A stretch of 64,000 nt of DNA from Burkholderia sp. Bp9142 (GCF_003853415.1 NZ_QTPP01000008.1:124001-188000), one strand, 5' to 3'; positions 55,504 to 64,000 are shown, counted from the stretch's first letter. Notes: generated by a model not told the origin, from the sequence alone. A program made the numbers and translations.

Positions 55504-56469
55504 ATGCAGGTTACTCGGCATACGACACGACGATTTCATCCACTCCGCCGCTTACCCCTCTTGCTGACTGTCATGACCACCTGTTTGACAGCAGTGGCCG
55601 AAGCCGCGCCCGTGCCCGCACCGCCGAACATTCAAGCCGTGTCATGGCTCGTCGTCGACGGCGCGTCCGAACAGATTCTGGCCGAGCACAACGCGGACGC
55701 GGTGCGTCAACCCGCGTCGCTCACCAAGCTCATGACCGCGTACATCGCTCTTCGTGCGCTGCGCGACGGAACCCTGGGCTGGGACGAAAAGGTTACGGTC
55801 CGCACGTCCGATGTGGCGGAAGTCGGCAGTGACGAAGCCCGGATGTATCTCGTCCCCGGACAGCGCGTCACGATCAGGAGCCTGGTCCAGGGCCTGATCG
55901 TCGCGTCGGCGAACGATGCGGCGCTGGTGCTGGCCGAGCGGGTCGGCGGCTCGCTGTCCGGCTTCGAGCAATTGATGAACGACACCGCGCGTCAGATCGG
56001 CATGCAGCACACGCGTTTCACCACGCCGTCGGGCATCACGACGCCAGGCAACCATTCGACCGCTCGCGATCTGGCCACGCTGGCACTCCGTCTCACGCGG
56101 GACTTCCCGGAATACTACGGGTACTCGTCCAGACAGCACTTTTCCTACGGAAAATTCGAGAAGCGCAACAAGAACTGGCTGCTTGGCATGGATCCGTCCG
56201 TGGACGGCCTGAAGACGGGACACACCGCGGCCGCCGGCTATTGCATCGTCGCGACCGCGAGCCGACCGCAGGAAGCCCCCGCGATCAAGCGACGCGTGTT
56301 CGCGGTGGTCCTGGGCGCGCCCACTGCCGCAGCAAGAATATCGGGGGCGGCCCGGTTGCTGAACTACGCATTTTCCTCGTACAGGGATGACGCAGCGGCG
56401 CCCTCGTCGGGACGCCATTTCGTCACGCGCCCGGCCGCGCCGGGCGCCGGCGACGCAGGCAGAACCTGA
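55504..56469 (+). CDS. D-alanyl-D-alanine carboxypeptidase (S11, PBP5/6-like)
   Basis: 321 aa. Signal peptide at 1-35 (LPLLLTVMTTCLTAVAEAAP). Active-site motifs: SxxK in QPASLTKLMTAY (Ser72, Lys75), SxN in VASANDAALVL (about 136) and KTG in DGLKTGHTAAAGY (about 240). The C-terminal beta domain of PBP5 is absent, replaced by a short disordered tail, so membrane attachment is uncertain. It trims the terminal D-Ala from peptidoglycan stems in the periplasm. Convergent with the racemase gene. Confidence 0.9.
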   Translation: MQVTRHTTRRFHPLRRLPLLLTVMTTCLTAVAEAAPVPAPPNIQAVSWLVVDGASEQILAEHNADAVRQPASLTKLMTAYIALRALRDGTLGWDEKVTVRTSDVAEVGSDEARMYLVPGQRVTIRSLVQGLIVASANDAALVLAERVGGSLSGFEQLMNDTARQIGMQHTRFTTPSGITTPGNHSTARDLATLALRLTRDFPEYYGYSSRQHFSYGKFEKRNKNWLLGMDPSVDGLKTGHTAAAGYCIVATASRPQEAPAIKRRVFAVVLGAPTAAARISGAARLLNYAFSSYRDDAAAPSSGRHFVTRPAAPGAGDAGRT

Positions 56470-56477
56470 TGCCATGC

Positions 56478-56534
56478 CGAGGCGCCTGAACCGCGCCTCG
56501 AACCCGACGGGCGTCAACCTGATCATCGACGCCC
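56478..56534. terminator. two hairpins between convergent carboxypeptidase and racemase genes
   Basis: CGAGGCGC (56478-56485) pairs with GCGCCTCG (56493-56500), and GGGCGTC (56509-56515) pairs with GACGCCC (56528-56534). They lie in the gap between the two stop codons and could terminate transcription both ways; no clear T-tract. Confidence 0.5.
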
Positions 56535-56553
56535 GCCCCAAACAGATACCGAC

Positions 56554-58014
56554 TCAACCGCCACCCGCCGTCGCATACGCAATGCACGTGCGGGCGAGCA
56601 CGTCGGTCGGATCGACCAGCGTCGCCCGCCCCCCGTTCCGCGCGACATATTCGCCGCCAGGCAGCAGGATCGGCAGTTCCGTGCATCCGAGCACGATCAC
56701 GCTCACCCCCTCGGCAATCAGCGCCTCGATGGCAGCGCCGATATCGTCCTCGCACTGCCCGGCCGTGAAGCCGGCCTTCACGCCCCGCTCCCCGTAGATC
56801 GCTTCCATCACGCGCGCCTGCAACGCCGGTGCCAGCACCACTTGCCGAAGTCCTTGCGACTCCAGCGCCCTCTTGTAAACGCCGCTTTCGATCGTGCCCG
56901 ACGTCGCCAGCACGCCGACCTCCCGCAGCGCCGGACAGGTGTCGCGCAGATGAGCGGCGGTCACGGTCAGCATGTTGACGATCGGAATGCCGAGGTAAGG
57001 CTGAATCCGCTCGACGAACGCATGCGCCGTGTTGCACGGAATCGCGATGACGTCGGCATCGCCGTCCTCGAGCTTCTTGCAGGTCGCGTACAGGGAGATC
57101 GTCGGATCCGCGCCGGTGCCCACCAGGTTCTCGGTGCGATCGGGAATCTGCGGATTCTGTTCGACCAGCAGCTTGATATGGTCCTGATCGCGCGACGCCG
57201 GCGTGTTGCGCACGATCTTGTCCAGGAAATCGACCGTCGCGGCCGGGCCCACGCCGCCGACCACGCCGATCTTGAACGTCGCCGCGCGCGAACCCGGCTG
57301 CCCGGTCAGCGCGTACTGCGCATACGCCAGGTTCGAATCCACGAGCGGCACGCGCTGCGGGCCGATTTCGTCCGCGACCAGCGCGATCTCGGTCAGCCCG
57401 GGGACGATGACCTGCACGCCCTGATCGGCGAGGTCCTCGCATGCGCGGCGCAACAGCTCGACCGGCCGGCCGCGAAGATTGCCGCGCTTGATGCCGTCGG
57501 CTCCGTAGACGGCTTCGGTCACGGGATCGATACCTTCGTGCGACCGCGGATAGACGACTTCGAATTGCGGCGGCGCGAAATACGCATCGAAGAGCCGCTT
57601 GTCCCGCACGTAGTCCGAAGCCAGCACGCCGATGCGCGTCGCGCCGGGATGCTTGCGCCGCACGTGGCTGCGAACGGCTTCGACGATATCCACGATCGGC
57701 AGACGCGTATTCGCCTTCAGCTCGTCGATGAACGTATGACTCAGGAAGCACGGCAGCACGACCGTCGTCACGCCACGCTGCTCGAACGCCCGGATCATGT
57801 CGAACACGTACAGCTTGCGTTCGATGGTCGCCGCACTGCCCGCCCCCGAGCCCTTGAACGGATATTGCTCGAAAATCATCTCGACGTGCTCCTCGTCGGA
57901 CGAAGCAGGCGTGGCCTTCACCATCTTGAAGAACACGTCGGCGCTGCCCAGCGGCCCGAGACCGCCGATCACGCCGAACTTCCGCCGGGCATTCACGCTA
58001 TCCGTGCGCATCAT
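56554..58014 (-). CDS. tandem-fused aspartate/glutamate racemase family protein
   Basis: 486 aa, twice the family length. Half one starts KFGVIGGLGPLGSADVFFKM; half two starts FKIGVVGGVGPAATVDFLDK. Half two has both catalytic cysteines: IPCNTAHAF (about 327) and VLGCTELPIL (about 443). Half one keeps VLPCFLSHTF (Cys89) but has VPGLTEIAL where the second Cys should be, so it probably cannot racemise. The ATG at 58014 overlaps the symporter stop (ATGA), tying it to uptake of an acidic amino acid or similar acid. Confidence 0.9.
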   Translation of the reverse strand: MMRTDSVNARRKFGVIGGLGPLGSADVFFKMVKATPASSDEEHVEMIFEQYPFKGSGAGSAATIERKLYVFDMIRAFEQRGVTTVVLPCFLSHTFIDELKANTRLPIVDIVEAVRSHVRRKHPGATRIGVLASDYVRDKRLFDAYFAPPQFEVVYPRSHEGIDPVTEAVYGADGIKRGNLRGRPVELLRRACEDLADQGVQVIVPGLTEIALVADEIGPQRVPLVDSNLAYAQYALTGQPGSRAATFKIGVVGGVGPAATVDFLDKIVRNTPASRDQDHIKLLVEQNPQIPDRTENLVGTGADPTISLYATCKKLEDGDADVIAIPCNTAHAFVERIQPYLGIPIVNMLTVTAAHLRDTCPALREVGVLATSGTIESGVYKRALESQGLRQVVLAPALQARVMEAIYGERGVKAGFTAGQCEDDIGAAIEALIAEGVSVIVLGCTELPILLPGGEYVARNGGRATLVDPTDVLARTCIAYATAGGG

Positions 58015-59285
58015 GCATTCAGCTCCGGCTGGTCGAATACGGCGCCTTCCTGCTTCGCCGCACGCCGGCTCTCCCACTTCGCGATCACCGCCGTCGCCAC
58101 GCTGTTGCCGATCACGTTCGTCATCGTGCGGCCCATGTCGAGGATCTGGTCGATCGCCAGGACCATCGCGACGCCGGCCGCCGGCAGATGGAACATCGGC
58201 GCGACCGCCGCGACCACGACCACCGAGCCGCGCGGCACGCTCGCCATGCCCTTGCTGCTCAACATCAGCACCAGCAGCATGAAGACCTGCTGCGACAGCG
58301 GCATGTGCACGCCGAACGCCTGCGCGATGAAGATCGCGGCAAACGCCTGATACATCATCGAACCATCGAGGTTGAACGCGTATCCCAGCGGCAGCGTGAA
58401 GCCCGCCACTTTCTTGTCGACGCCGAACTGCTCGAGCTGCTCGGTCAGGCGCGGATAGGCCGCCTCGCTGCTCGCGGTCGAGAAAGCGATCAGCGCGGGT
58501 TCGCGCACGGCCTTCAGCAGGCTGACGACTCGCCGCCCGAGAAACACGTAGCCGGCGCCGATCAGCATCGCCCACAGGACCAGCAGCCCGAGATAGAACG
58601 AGCCGACCAGCTTTCCATACGTGTAGATCACGTCGAGCCCGCGCAGCGTGACCGACGAAGCGATCGCACCGAATACGCCGAGCGGCGCCGCGCGCATCAC
58701 GTAGTTCGTCAGACGCAGCATCACCGGCACCATGCCGTCGATCGACTGGATCACGACGCCGACCCGCTTGTCGTGCTTCAGCGCACTCAGCGCGATGCCG
58801 AGAAAGACCGAGAACACCAGGATCTGCAGGATGTCGTTGCGCGCCATCGCGTCGAGCAGGCTGGTCGGGAACGCATGCGTGATCACGTCCCGTGCGTTCA
58901 GCGCGGCGGTATTGAGTCCGGTGTTGACCTCGCCGGCGGCTTCCGTGAGGTTCAGCCCGGCGCCCGGCTGCAGCGCATTGGCCATCACGAGGCCCAGGCT
59001 CAACGAAATCAGCGACGCACAGATGAACCATCCGATCGAACGCACGCCGATGCGGCCGACGTCTTCGCCGCTGTCCATGCCGGCCAGGCCGGACACGAGC
59101 GTCACGAACACCAGCGGCGCAATGATCATCTTGATCAGGCGCAGGAAGATGTCGGTGACGATCGAGAAGTAGCCGGCGACCGCTTTGAGCGCGGCCGGGT
59201 CCGCTATGTTCGTGTGGCACGCATAACCGGCGACGACACCGAGGGTCATGCCGATTGCAATGCTCAGGGTAAGGCGATTTTTCAT
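58011..59285 (-). CDS. DAACS-family dicarboxylate/amino acid:cation symporter
   Basis: 424 aa from the ATG at 59285 (MKNRLTLSIAIGMTLG), where AAGGA is well spaced; an ATG 6 bases upstream is too close to it. Motifs: FSTASSEAAYPRLTEQL, LGYAFNLDGSMMYQAFAAIF, LMLSSKGMASVPRGSVVVV and LAIDQILDMGRTMTNVIGNS. Nearest relative in this window is the symporter at 45197. Translationally coupled to the fused racemase, so the likely cargo is aspartate, glutamate or a D-isomer. Confidence 0.9.
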   Translation of the reverse strand: MKNRLTLSIAIGMTLGVVAGYACHTNIADPAALKAVAGYFSIVTDIFLRLIKMIIAPLVFVTLVSGLAGMDSGEDVGRIGVRSIGWFICASLISLSLGLVMANALQPGAGLNLTEAAGEVNTGLNTAALNARDVITHAFPTSLLDAMARNDILQILVFSVFLGIALSALKHDKRVGVVIQSIDGMVPVMLRLTNYVMRAAPLGVFGAIASSVTLRGLDVIYTYGKLVGSFYLGLLVLWAMLIGAGYVFLGRRVVSLLKAVREPALIAFSTASSEAAYPRLTEQLEQFGVDKKVAGFTLPLGYAFNLDGSMMYQAFAAIFIAQAFGVHMPLSQQVFMLLVLMLSSKGMASVPRGSVVVVAAVAPMFHLPAAGVAMVLAIDQILDMGRTMTNVIGNSVATAVIAKWESRRAAKQEGAVFDQPELNA

Positions 59286-59433
59286 GTCCATTCGTCCTTG
59301 GGTGGCACCCGGCCGCCGGAACGCGGCGAGCGCTGCGAAGAAGGCCCCGCGACGCCGGTCACGCGTCACATGTGCCGTTGGAACGAATGGTAGGGACGGT
59401 CGAAAAAACCGTGATGCCGGTGCAACATGGCGG

Positions 59434-59450
59434 TATGCGAACCTCGCATA
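59434..59450. promoter_or_regulatory. LysR-type T-N11-A palindrome
   Basis: TATGCGA, ACC, TCGCATA is a perfect 17-base inverted repeat containing T-N11-A, the core of LysR-type binding sites. It lies between the end of the LysR gene (59469) and the start of the symporter gene (59285), about 150 bases before that start, where an activator would bind. Confidence 0.65.
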
Positions 59451-59468
59451 AGGCGGGAAAACCCTGAC

Positions 59469-60383
59469 TTACCCGAGCCGGGCAGGCTCGGCGCGCAGAT
59501 GCTGCCAGAGCGTGTCGAGGAATTCGCTGCGATTCGACACGTCGCGATACACGCGCAGCTCGACTTCCAGGTTCCACGCCGCCGGCCCGGCCGGTACGAG
59601 TTCGCCGGCCGCCAGTTCGGCGGCGATCGCGCTGCGGGGCAGCCACGCAATGCCCTCGCCTTCCATCACGAGCTTTTTCAGCACTTCGGCCATGTCGGAC
59701 TCGTAGTGCAGTTGCAACACCGGCGTGTCCGACGCACGACCGAGCAGCAGCGCGAGACATCGCCCGAAGTAGCTGGTTTCCGTATAGGAGATCAGCGGCA
59801 GCGGATTCTGCCTCGTGCCGGGCAGGCGAAACGCGGGCGCCGAGCGCCGGTTCGGCCGGCACGCCGGCATCAACGTGTCGAGGCCCACGGTCAGGTGCTC
59901 GTACTTCGCCGGGTCGAGATGGAGCGGCAGCTCCGGATGGTGATAGGCGAACATGAGCTCGCAGTTGCCGTTCACGAGCATCAGGATCGAGTCATGGACG
60001 TTGGTTGGAATGACGCGCGCCCGCACTTCGCCGAAATGCGGCGCGAGCGCCTTGAGCCAGGCCGGCAGGAAGCTGAGCGCGATCGTGTGGCCCGCGGCGA
60101 TCTGCAGGCTCTTGCCGGCGATCCGCTGCTCGGTGCGGATGATGGCGCGCGTGTCGAACAGGCGGCTGAGCACGTCCTCGGCCGTCTCGCGAAACAGGCG
60201 GCCCGCCGGCGTCAGCACCGGCGGAAAACTGCTGCGGTCGATCAGTTCGGCGCCGATCCACTGCTCGAGCGACTGGATGCGACGGCTGAAGCCCGACTGC
60301 GTGACGTTGCGAAATTCGGCCGCACGGGAAAAGCTTTGATATTGAGCGAGCGCGAGGAAATCCTCGATCCATTTGATTTCCAT
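59469..60383 (-). CDS. LysR-family transcriptional regulator
   Basis: 304 aa from the ATG at 60383 (MEIKWIEDFLALAQYQSFSR). Helix-turn-helix AAEFRNVTQSGFSRRIQSLE followed by a substrate domain from about residue 90. It is upstream of, and in the same direction as, the symporter-racemase pair, with a perfect LysR-type palindrome in between, so it most likely activates them in response to their substrate. Confidence 0.9.
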   Translation of the reverse strand: MEIKWIEDFLALAQYQSFSRAAEFRNVTQSGFSRRIQSLEQWIGAELIDRSSFPPVLTPAGRLFRETAEDVLSRLFDTRAIIRTEQRIAGKSLQIAAGHTIALSFLPAWLKALAPHFGEVRARVIPTNVHDSILMLVNGNCELMFAYHHPELPLHLDPAKYEHLTVGLDTLMPACRPNRRSAPAFRLPGTRQNPLPLISYTETSYFGRCLALLLGRASDTPVLQLHYESDMAEVLKKLVMEGEGIAWLPRSAIAAELAAGELVPAGPAAWNLEVELRVYRDVSNRSEFLDTLWQHLRAEPARLG

Positions 60384-60628
60384 GTTGGCCTTGGCGGGTC
60401 GCGGGTGGATCGGCCTGTGCGTCACCCAGATCAGGGCGACGCACGGGCCGGCGGACGCTCACATTGTATGTGCTCGATCCGGCGCATCGCGTCGGCGTTC
60501 GCCACGGTGCCCATGCACCGATCCGAATGTCGTCGTGCGGTATCGTCGTCGACGGGACGATATTCGCCGCCGGCAACCCCGTCGACAACGACGTTTCGGC
60601 AACACGGCCGCCACGTCGTCCCTGCTCG

Positions 60629-60943
60629 CTACGCCTTTTTCGCATAGGCGCTGCACCAGCCTTTTGCATTGACCTGCTTGCCGCCGAAAATGGTGCACGG
60701 CGCCATCGCGGCGCCGGTCTTGCCCTGGAAGAACTGGCAATTCGCGCAGGCCTCGCCCGCCTGAAATTTCGGGAACTTCGCATGGTCGACCCGGCTGGCG
60801 TCCGTCTTGTAGCCGAGGGCCTGGGCGTTTGCATCGGATTCCTGCACGGCACCGGCATCCGCCGCGGCCGCGCGACGTCCAACGGCCAGCGCGGAGGCGA
60901 AAACGGTAGTGGCTGCAATAAAGCGTCGGCGTGAAAATCTCAT
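60629..60943 (-). CDS. high-potential iron-sulfur protein (HiPIP)
   Basis: 104 aa. A twin-arginine signal (SRRRFIAATTVFASALAVG) directs the folded protein to the periplasm. Cluster cysteines are at 66, 69, 83 and 97 (CANC, PCTIF, GWCSAY), the HiPIP spacing for one [4Fe-4S] centre. HiPIPs donate electrons to terminal oxidases in some proteobacteria. Its place 158 bases downstream of the oxidase operon, on the same strand, suggests it feeds this oxidase. Confidence 0.92.
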   Translation of the reverse strand: MRFSRRRFIAATTVFASALAVGRRAAAADAGAVQESDANAQALGYKTDASRVDHAKFPKFQAGEACANCQFFQGKTGAAMAPCTIFGGKQVNAKGWCSAYAKKA

Positions 60944-61101
60944 GGGGTCCTCCCTTCAGGTTTGCGTGAACGGATGTCCGGGAAGCGTCGTCCCCGATGA
61001 CGTGACGCCGTCCGTCCCGAAACGGCGTCCGTCGATGGCGCACGTATCGTGCCCATCGTGATGCGCAACGCCCGTCGGCCGACGCACGGCCGGCGACGGG
61101 A

Positions 61102-61443
61102 TCAGTGGAAGAAGAGCGCCCGCATGCCGAACGTGTGATGCGCTTCGGCGGCCATCAGCACCATCAGCACCAGCAGGCACAGAGGCGGCACCAGGATCGC
61201 GTACACCAGCGCCAGCCGCTCCCACATCATGTGCATGAAAATCGACACGATCAGCCCGGCCTTGGCGATCATGAGCACGACGATCAGCACCCAGCGCAGC
61301 AGGCCCTGCACGTGGAAATAGTCCACCAAGTACGACAACGTGCTCAGGACGAACAGCAGGCCCCAGATCTTCAGGTAGATGCCGATCGGATGCTGCTGGC
61401 CGTGCGCGGCGTCGGGTCGATCGGCGGGATCGGTGTGTTCCAT
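61102..61443 (-). CDS. cytochrome c oxidase subunit IV-like protein
   Basis: 113 aa with three hydrophobic helices (YLKIWGLLFVLSTLSYLVDY, WVLIVVLMIAKAGLIVSIFM, LALVYAILVPPLCLLVLMVL) and the family pattern KAGLIVSIFMHMMWERL. Belongs to the caa3/CtaF-CyoD small-subunit family, which stabilises the oxidase. Eight bases after the subunit III gene. Confidence 0.85.
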   Translation of the reverse strand: MEHTDPADRPDAAHGQQHPIGIYLKIWGLLFVLSTLSYLVDYFHVQGLLRWVLIVVLMIAKAGLIVSIFMHMMWERLALVYAILVPPLCLLVLMVLMAAEAHHTFGMRALFFH

Positions 61444-61451
61444 GGCCTGCC

Positions 61452-62171
61452 TCACCACAAATAGAACAGCGCGAAGATGAACACCCACACCAGGTCGACG
61501 AAGTGCCAGTACAGGCCGGCAATCTCGACGATCTGGAAGTTGCCGTGGTCGGCGAACCCCGGCAGCAGGATCCTGCGTGCGATCAGCAGCAGGTAGATCA
61601 CGCCGCAGGTCACGTGAAAGCCGTGAAACCCGGTGATCATGAAAAAGCACGCGCCGAACTGTGCCGCGCCCATCGGGTTGCCCCACGGACGGATGCCTTC
61701 TCGGAAGATCAGGTTGCTCCATTCGAAGGCCTGCAGCGACACGAAGGTCGCGCCCAGCAGCGCGGTCGCCAGCAACAGCGCCGCGGCGGGCCTTGCGTTG
61801 CGCCGGTAGCCGAAGTTGACGGCCATCGCCATGGTGCCGCTGCTGCTGATCAGGATGAACGTCATGATGGCAATCAGCAGCAGCGGCACTTCCACGCCGC
61901 CCACGGTCAGCCCGAACACCTTGGACGTGTCGGGCCACGGCGCCGTGGTCGACATGCGCACCGACATGTAGCCGATCAGGAAGCTGCTGAAGACGAAGGT
62001 GTCCGACAGCAGGAAGATCCACATCATCGCCTTGCCCCACGGCACCTTGAACGCTTCGCGGTCGGCCGACCAGTCGGTGACGATGCCGCGCCAGCCGTCG
62101 GGGCCGGCGCCGGTCGGCGCGATGTCGGCCGGTTCGCCGGCGGGTTCGGAGGGGAGCGTGGGCGAAGTCAT
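61452..62171 (-). CDS. cytochrome c oxidase subunit III
   Basis: 239 aa from the ATG at 62171, which overlaps the stop of the gene before it. Helices include WGKAMMWIFLLSDTFVFSSF and the family signatures FFMITGFHGFHVTCGVIYL and GLYWHFVDLVWVFIFALFYL. Subunit III stabilises subunit I and oxygen delivery. The N-terminal 40 residues are Pro/Ala-rich and lack the first helices of a seven-helix subunit III, as in many bacterial oxidases. Confidence 0.9.
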   Translation of the reverse strand: MTSPTLPSEPAGEPADIAPTGAGPDGWRGIVTDWSADREAFKVPWGKAMMWIFLLSDTFVFSSFLIGYMSVRMSTTAPWPDTSKVFGLTVGGVEVPLLLIAIMTFILISSSGTMAMAVNFGYRRNARPAAALLLATALLGATFVSLQAFEWSNLIFREGIRPWGNPMGAAQFGACFFMITGFHGFHVTCGVIYLLLIARRILLPGFADHGNFQIVEIAGLYWHFVDLVWVFIFALFYLW

Positions 62172-62779
62172 GGCGCGGCTCCATACAGCGGCCCGCACAG
62201 GGCGGCGACGATCGCGGGGGTGATCCACCACATCGCAGCCAGCAGCGCGAGCCAGACAGCCAGCAGAAAATGCCAATAGATCGCGCACAGCGCAATGGCA
62301 CGCTGGGCCCGGAACGGGTCAGCGCGCCGCAGACGCGCGATCGTGATGCCCCAGGCCACCAGCCCGCCCAGCACATGCAACCCGTGCAGGCCGGTGAGCA
62401 GGTAGAGGAAGCTGTTGGAAGGATTGACGGTAATGGTCTGCCCGGCCGCGGACAGCATGCGCCAGGCGGTCAGTTGCCCGATCACGAACAGCGCCGCCAG
62501 CACCCCGCCGGATATCAGCCACGCCGCGCGGTGCAAGCCGATCCGCCGGGCACGCTGCATGGCCATGCTTGCCAGCACCAGCGCACCGGTGTTCCACCAG
62601 AGCAGCACCGGATGCGGGATCGGCTGCCAGTCGGGCTCGCGCATGCGCATGCCATAGGCGAGCAGCAGCAGTGAAAACAAGGTCGTGGCCACCGCCATGA
62701 AGACGATCAGGCCCGTGCGGCCCGCATTCGGCGAGAGGGGTCGCGCGTCGGGAACGAGGGGGCGCGGCAGCGTGGTCAT
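62168..62779 (-). CDS. second subunit III-like protein
   Basis: 203 aa with about five helices (GLIVFMAVATTLFSLLLLAY, AAWLISGGVLAALFVIGQLT, FLYLLTGLHGLHVLGGLVAW, ALCAIYWHFLLAVWLALLAA). The segments TGLHGLHVLGGL and YWHFLLAVWLAL match the end of subunit III. Both ends overlap neighbours by four bases, so it is an integral part of the operon. Two subunit III-type genes in one oxidase operon is a known but uncommon arrangement. Confidence 0.85.
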   Translation of the reverse strand: MTTLPRPLVPDARPLSPNAGRTGLIVFMAVATTLFSLLLLAYGMRMREPDWQPIPHPVLLWWNTGALVLASMAMQRARRIGLHRAAWLISGGVLAALFVIGQLTAWRMLSAAGQTITVNPSNSFLYLLTGLHGLHVLGGLVAWGITIARLRRADPFRAQRAIALCAIYWHFLLAVWLALLAAMWWITPAIVAALCGPLYGAAP

Positions 62780-64000
62780 TCGCGTGCCTCGCCGGGGTGA
62801 AGGGTCGGCTGCGTCGGCGCGGGCTCGGGCGCCGTTGCGGGCGGCTGGTTTTGCGGGACGAAGTCTTCCTCCTGCCCCGGCGGACTGTATTCGTAGGCCC
62901 AGCGGTAGACCACCGGCAGCGCGGCGCCCCAGTTGCCGTGCGCCGGCGGCGTTTGCGGCGTCTGCCATTCCAGCGTGGTGGCCCGCCACGGGTTGCCGTC
63001 GGCACGCTTGCCGCGCGCGAGGCTCCACGCCAGGTTGAACAGGAACAGCAGCTGCGCCGCCGCGACGATCAGCGCAACGACGGTGATGAACGCGTTGAGC
63101 GTCTGCGCCGAATGCGGAATGAAGCTGTAGCCCTCGTACGCGTAATACCGTCGCGGCATGCCCAGGACGCCGAGATAGTGCATCGGGAAGTAGATCGCAT
63201 AGGTGCCGACGAAGGTGATCCAGAAATGCGCGCGCCCGAGCGTGTCGTCGAGCAGGCGGCCCGTCACCTTCGGATACCAGTGGTAAAGGCCGCCGAACAC
63301 CACCAGGATCGGCGACACGGCCATCACCATATGGAAGTGCGCGACCACGAAGTACGTGTTCGACAGCGGAATGTCCACGCTCACGTTGCCGAGGTAGAGC
63401 CCGGTCAGCCCGCCCAGCACGAAGGTGCTGACGAAGCCGATCGCGAACAGCATCGGCACGGTCAGGTGGATATCGCCGCGCCACAGCGTCAGCACCCAGT
63501 TGTAGACCTTGAGCGCGGTCGGCACGGCGATGATGAGCGTGGTGGTGGCGAAGAAGAAGCCGAAGTACGGATTCATGCCGGCGACGAACATGTGGTGGGC
63601 CCAGACCACGAAGCTCAACGCGCCGATGATGACGATCGCCCACACCATCATCCTGTAGCCGAAGATGCTCTTGCGCGCGTGCGTGCTGATGAGGTCCGAC
63701 GCGATGCCGAAGGCCGGCAGCGCGACGATGTAGACCTCGGGATGCCCGAAGAACCAGAACAGGTGCTGGAACAGCAGCGGGCTGCCGCCGACGTGCTTGA
63801 GCGTCTGCCCCATCGACACCACGGCCGGCACGAAGAAGCTGGTGCCGAGCGTCCTGTCGAGCAGCATCATCACCGCCGACACGAACAGCGCCGGAAACGC
63901 CAGCAGCGCCATGATGGTCGCGATGAAGATTCCCCACACCGTGAGCGGCATGCGCATGAGCGTCATGCCGCGCGTGCGCGCCTGCAGCGTGGTGGTGACG
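62776..64000 (-). CDS. cytochrome c oxidase subunit I, aa3-type (partial, runs off right edge)
   Basis: About 408 residues of the C-terminal two-thirds; the frame is open to the window end. Key residues: the cross-linked His and Tyr in FWFFGHPEVYIVALPAFG, the CuB pair in VVWAHHMFVAGM and the haem histidines in YFVVAHFHMVMAV. The C-terminal tail (PPGQEEDFVPQNQPPATAPE) is Pro-rich. It reduces oxygen and pumps protons. Subunit II should lie upstream of this gene, outside the window. Confidence 0.95.
   Translation of the reverse strand, partial: VTTTLQARTRGMTLMRMPLTVWGIFIATIMALLAFPALFVSAVMMLLDRTLGTSFFVPAVVSMGQTLKHVGGSPLLFQHLFWFFGHPEVYIVALPAFGIASDLISTHARKSIFGYRMMVWAIVIIGALSFVVWAHHMFVAGMNPYFGFFFATTTLIIAVPTALKVYNWVLTLWRGDIHLTVPMLFAIGFVSTFVLGGLTGLYLGNVSVDIPLSNTYFVVAHFHMVMAVSPILVVFGGLYHWYPKVTGRLLDDTLGRAHFWITFVGTYAIYFPMHYLGVLGMPRRYYAYEGYSFIPHSAQTLNAFITVVALIVAAAQLLFLFNLAWSLARGKRADGNPWRATTLEWQTPQTPPAHGNWGAALPVVYRWAYEYSPPGQEEDFVPQNQPPATAPEPAPTQPTLHPGEARE

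Overview
The window is GC-rich, densely coded DNA with long antisense shadow frames. Gene content suggests a beta-proteobacterium, most likely Burkholderia: a double-length UvrA, a cspA/rpsU neighbourhood, several DAACS symporters, HiPIP beside an aa3-type oxidase, and a threonate/erythronate-type kinase with PdxA2. This assignment is inference. I saw no rRNA, tRNA, CRISPR array or intact insertion sequence.

Layout. (1) 1-13608, minus strand: a ten-gene, tightly packed operon behind a well-matched sigma-54 promoter (12529-12543), with a sigma-54 activator gene lacking a sensor domain immediately upstream (12646-13608) and a cluster of GGCTGT half-sites at enhancer distance. The operon encodes a DUF3467 protein, a 1265-aa protein stacking three hydrolase domains (amidase, permuted NlpC/P60-like, papain-like), three related proteins of unknown fold, an S8 protease coupled to a trypco2-like protein, and other unknown proteins. 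It continues past the left edge. This is the best candidate for an undescribed system. (2) 13609-15905: decaying DNA with a broken DUF2252 gene, a small K+ channel gene and a deletion scar of a ytcA-mdtN-mdtP-type efflux operon. (3) 16061-20288: a compact cbb3-like (C-family) oxidase operon with a CcoS-like N-terminus on CcoN, a mono-haem CcoP-like cytochrome and a SCO protein. (4) 20289-23720: a helicase fragment, a membrane protein and an RhlE-type helicase. (5) 24146-32900: a catabolic operon (aldolase, Fe-alcohol dehydrogenase, four-carbon acid sugar kinase, PdxA2, SSS transporter, Asp-box sialidase-like protein, DeoR regulator, SDR) with repeated operator-like motifs upstream.

(6) 32931-35679: aldo/keto reductase and WrbA-like flavodoxin, with a divergent LysR gene followed by a G-quadruplex motif. 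(7) 35996-38594: two modules of small protein plus rpsU facing each other, one rpsU copy frameshifted, next to a cold-shock gene. (8) 39296-47459: lipocalin-like and cupin proteins, then a class V PLP enzyme with a DAACS transporter beside a frameshifted LysR gene, then a second DAACS transporter with a solute-binding protein. (9) 47549-53443: a tandem-fused UvrA under a LexA box. (10) 53628-56469: HxlR regulator, DoxX-like and SDR genes, and a DD-carboxypeptidase. (11) 56554-60383: a tandem-fused Asp/Glu racemase translationally coupled to a DAACS transporter, with a LysR gene and a perfect LysR-type palindrome. (12) 60629-64000: HiPIP and an aa3-type cytochrome c oxidase operon whose subunit I gene runs off the right edge.

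Reading the parts together: regions 3 and 12 are two alternative terminal oxidases, regions 5, 8 and 11 are uptake-plus-catabolism units for organic and amino acids, and region 1 looks like an inducible set of peptidases and wall hydrolases whose purpose is unknown.
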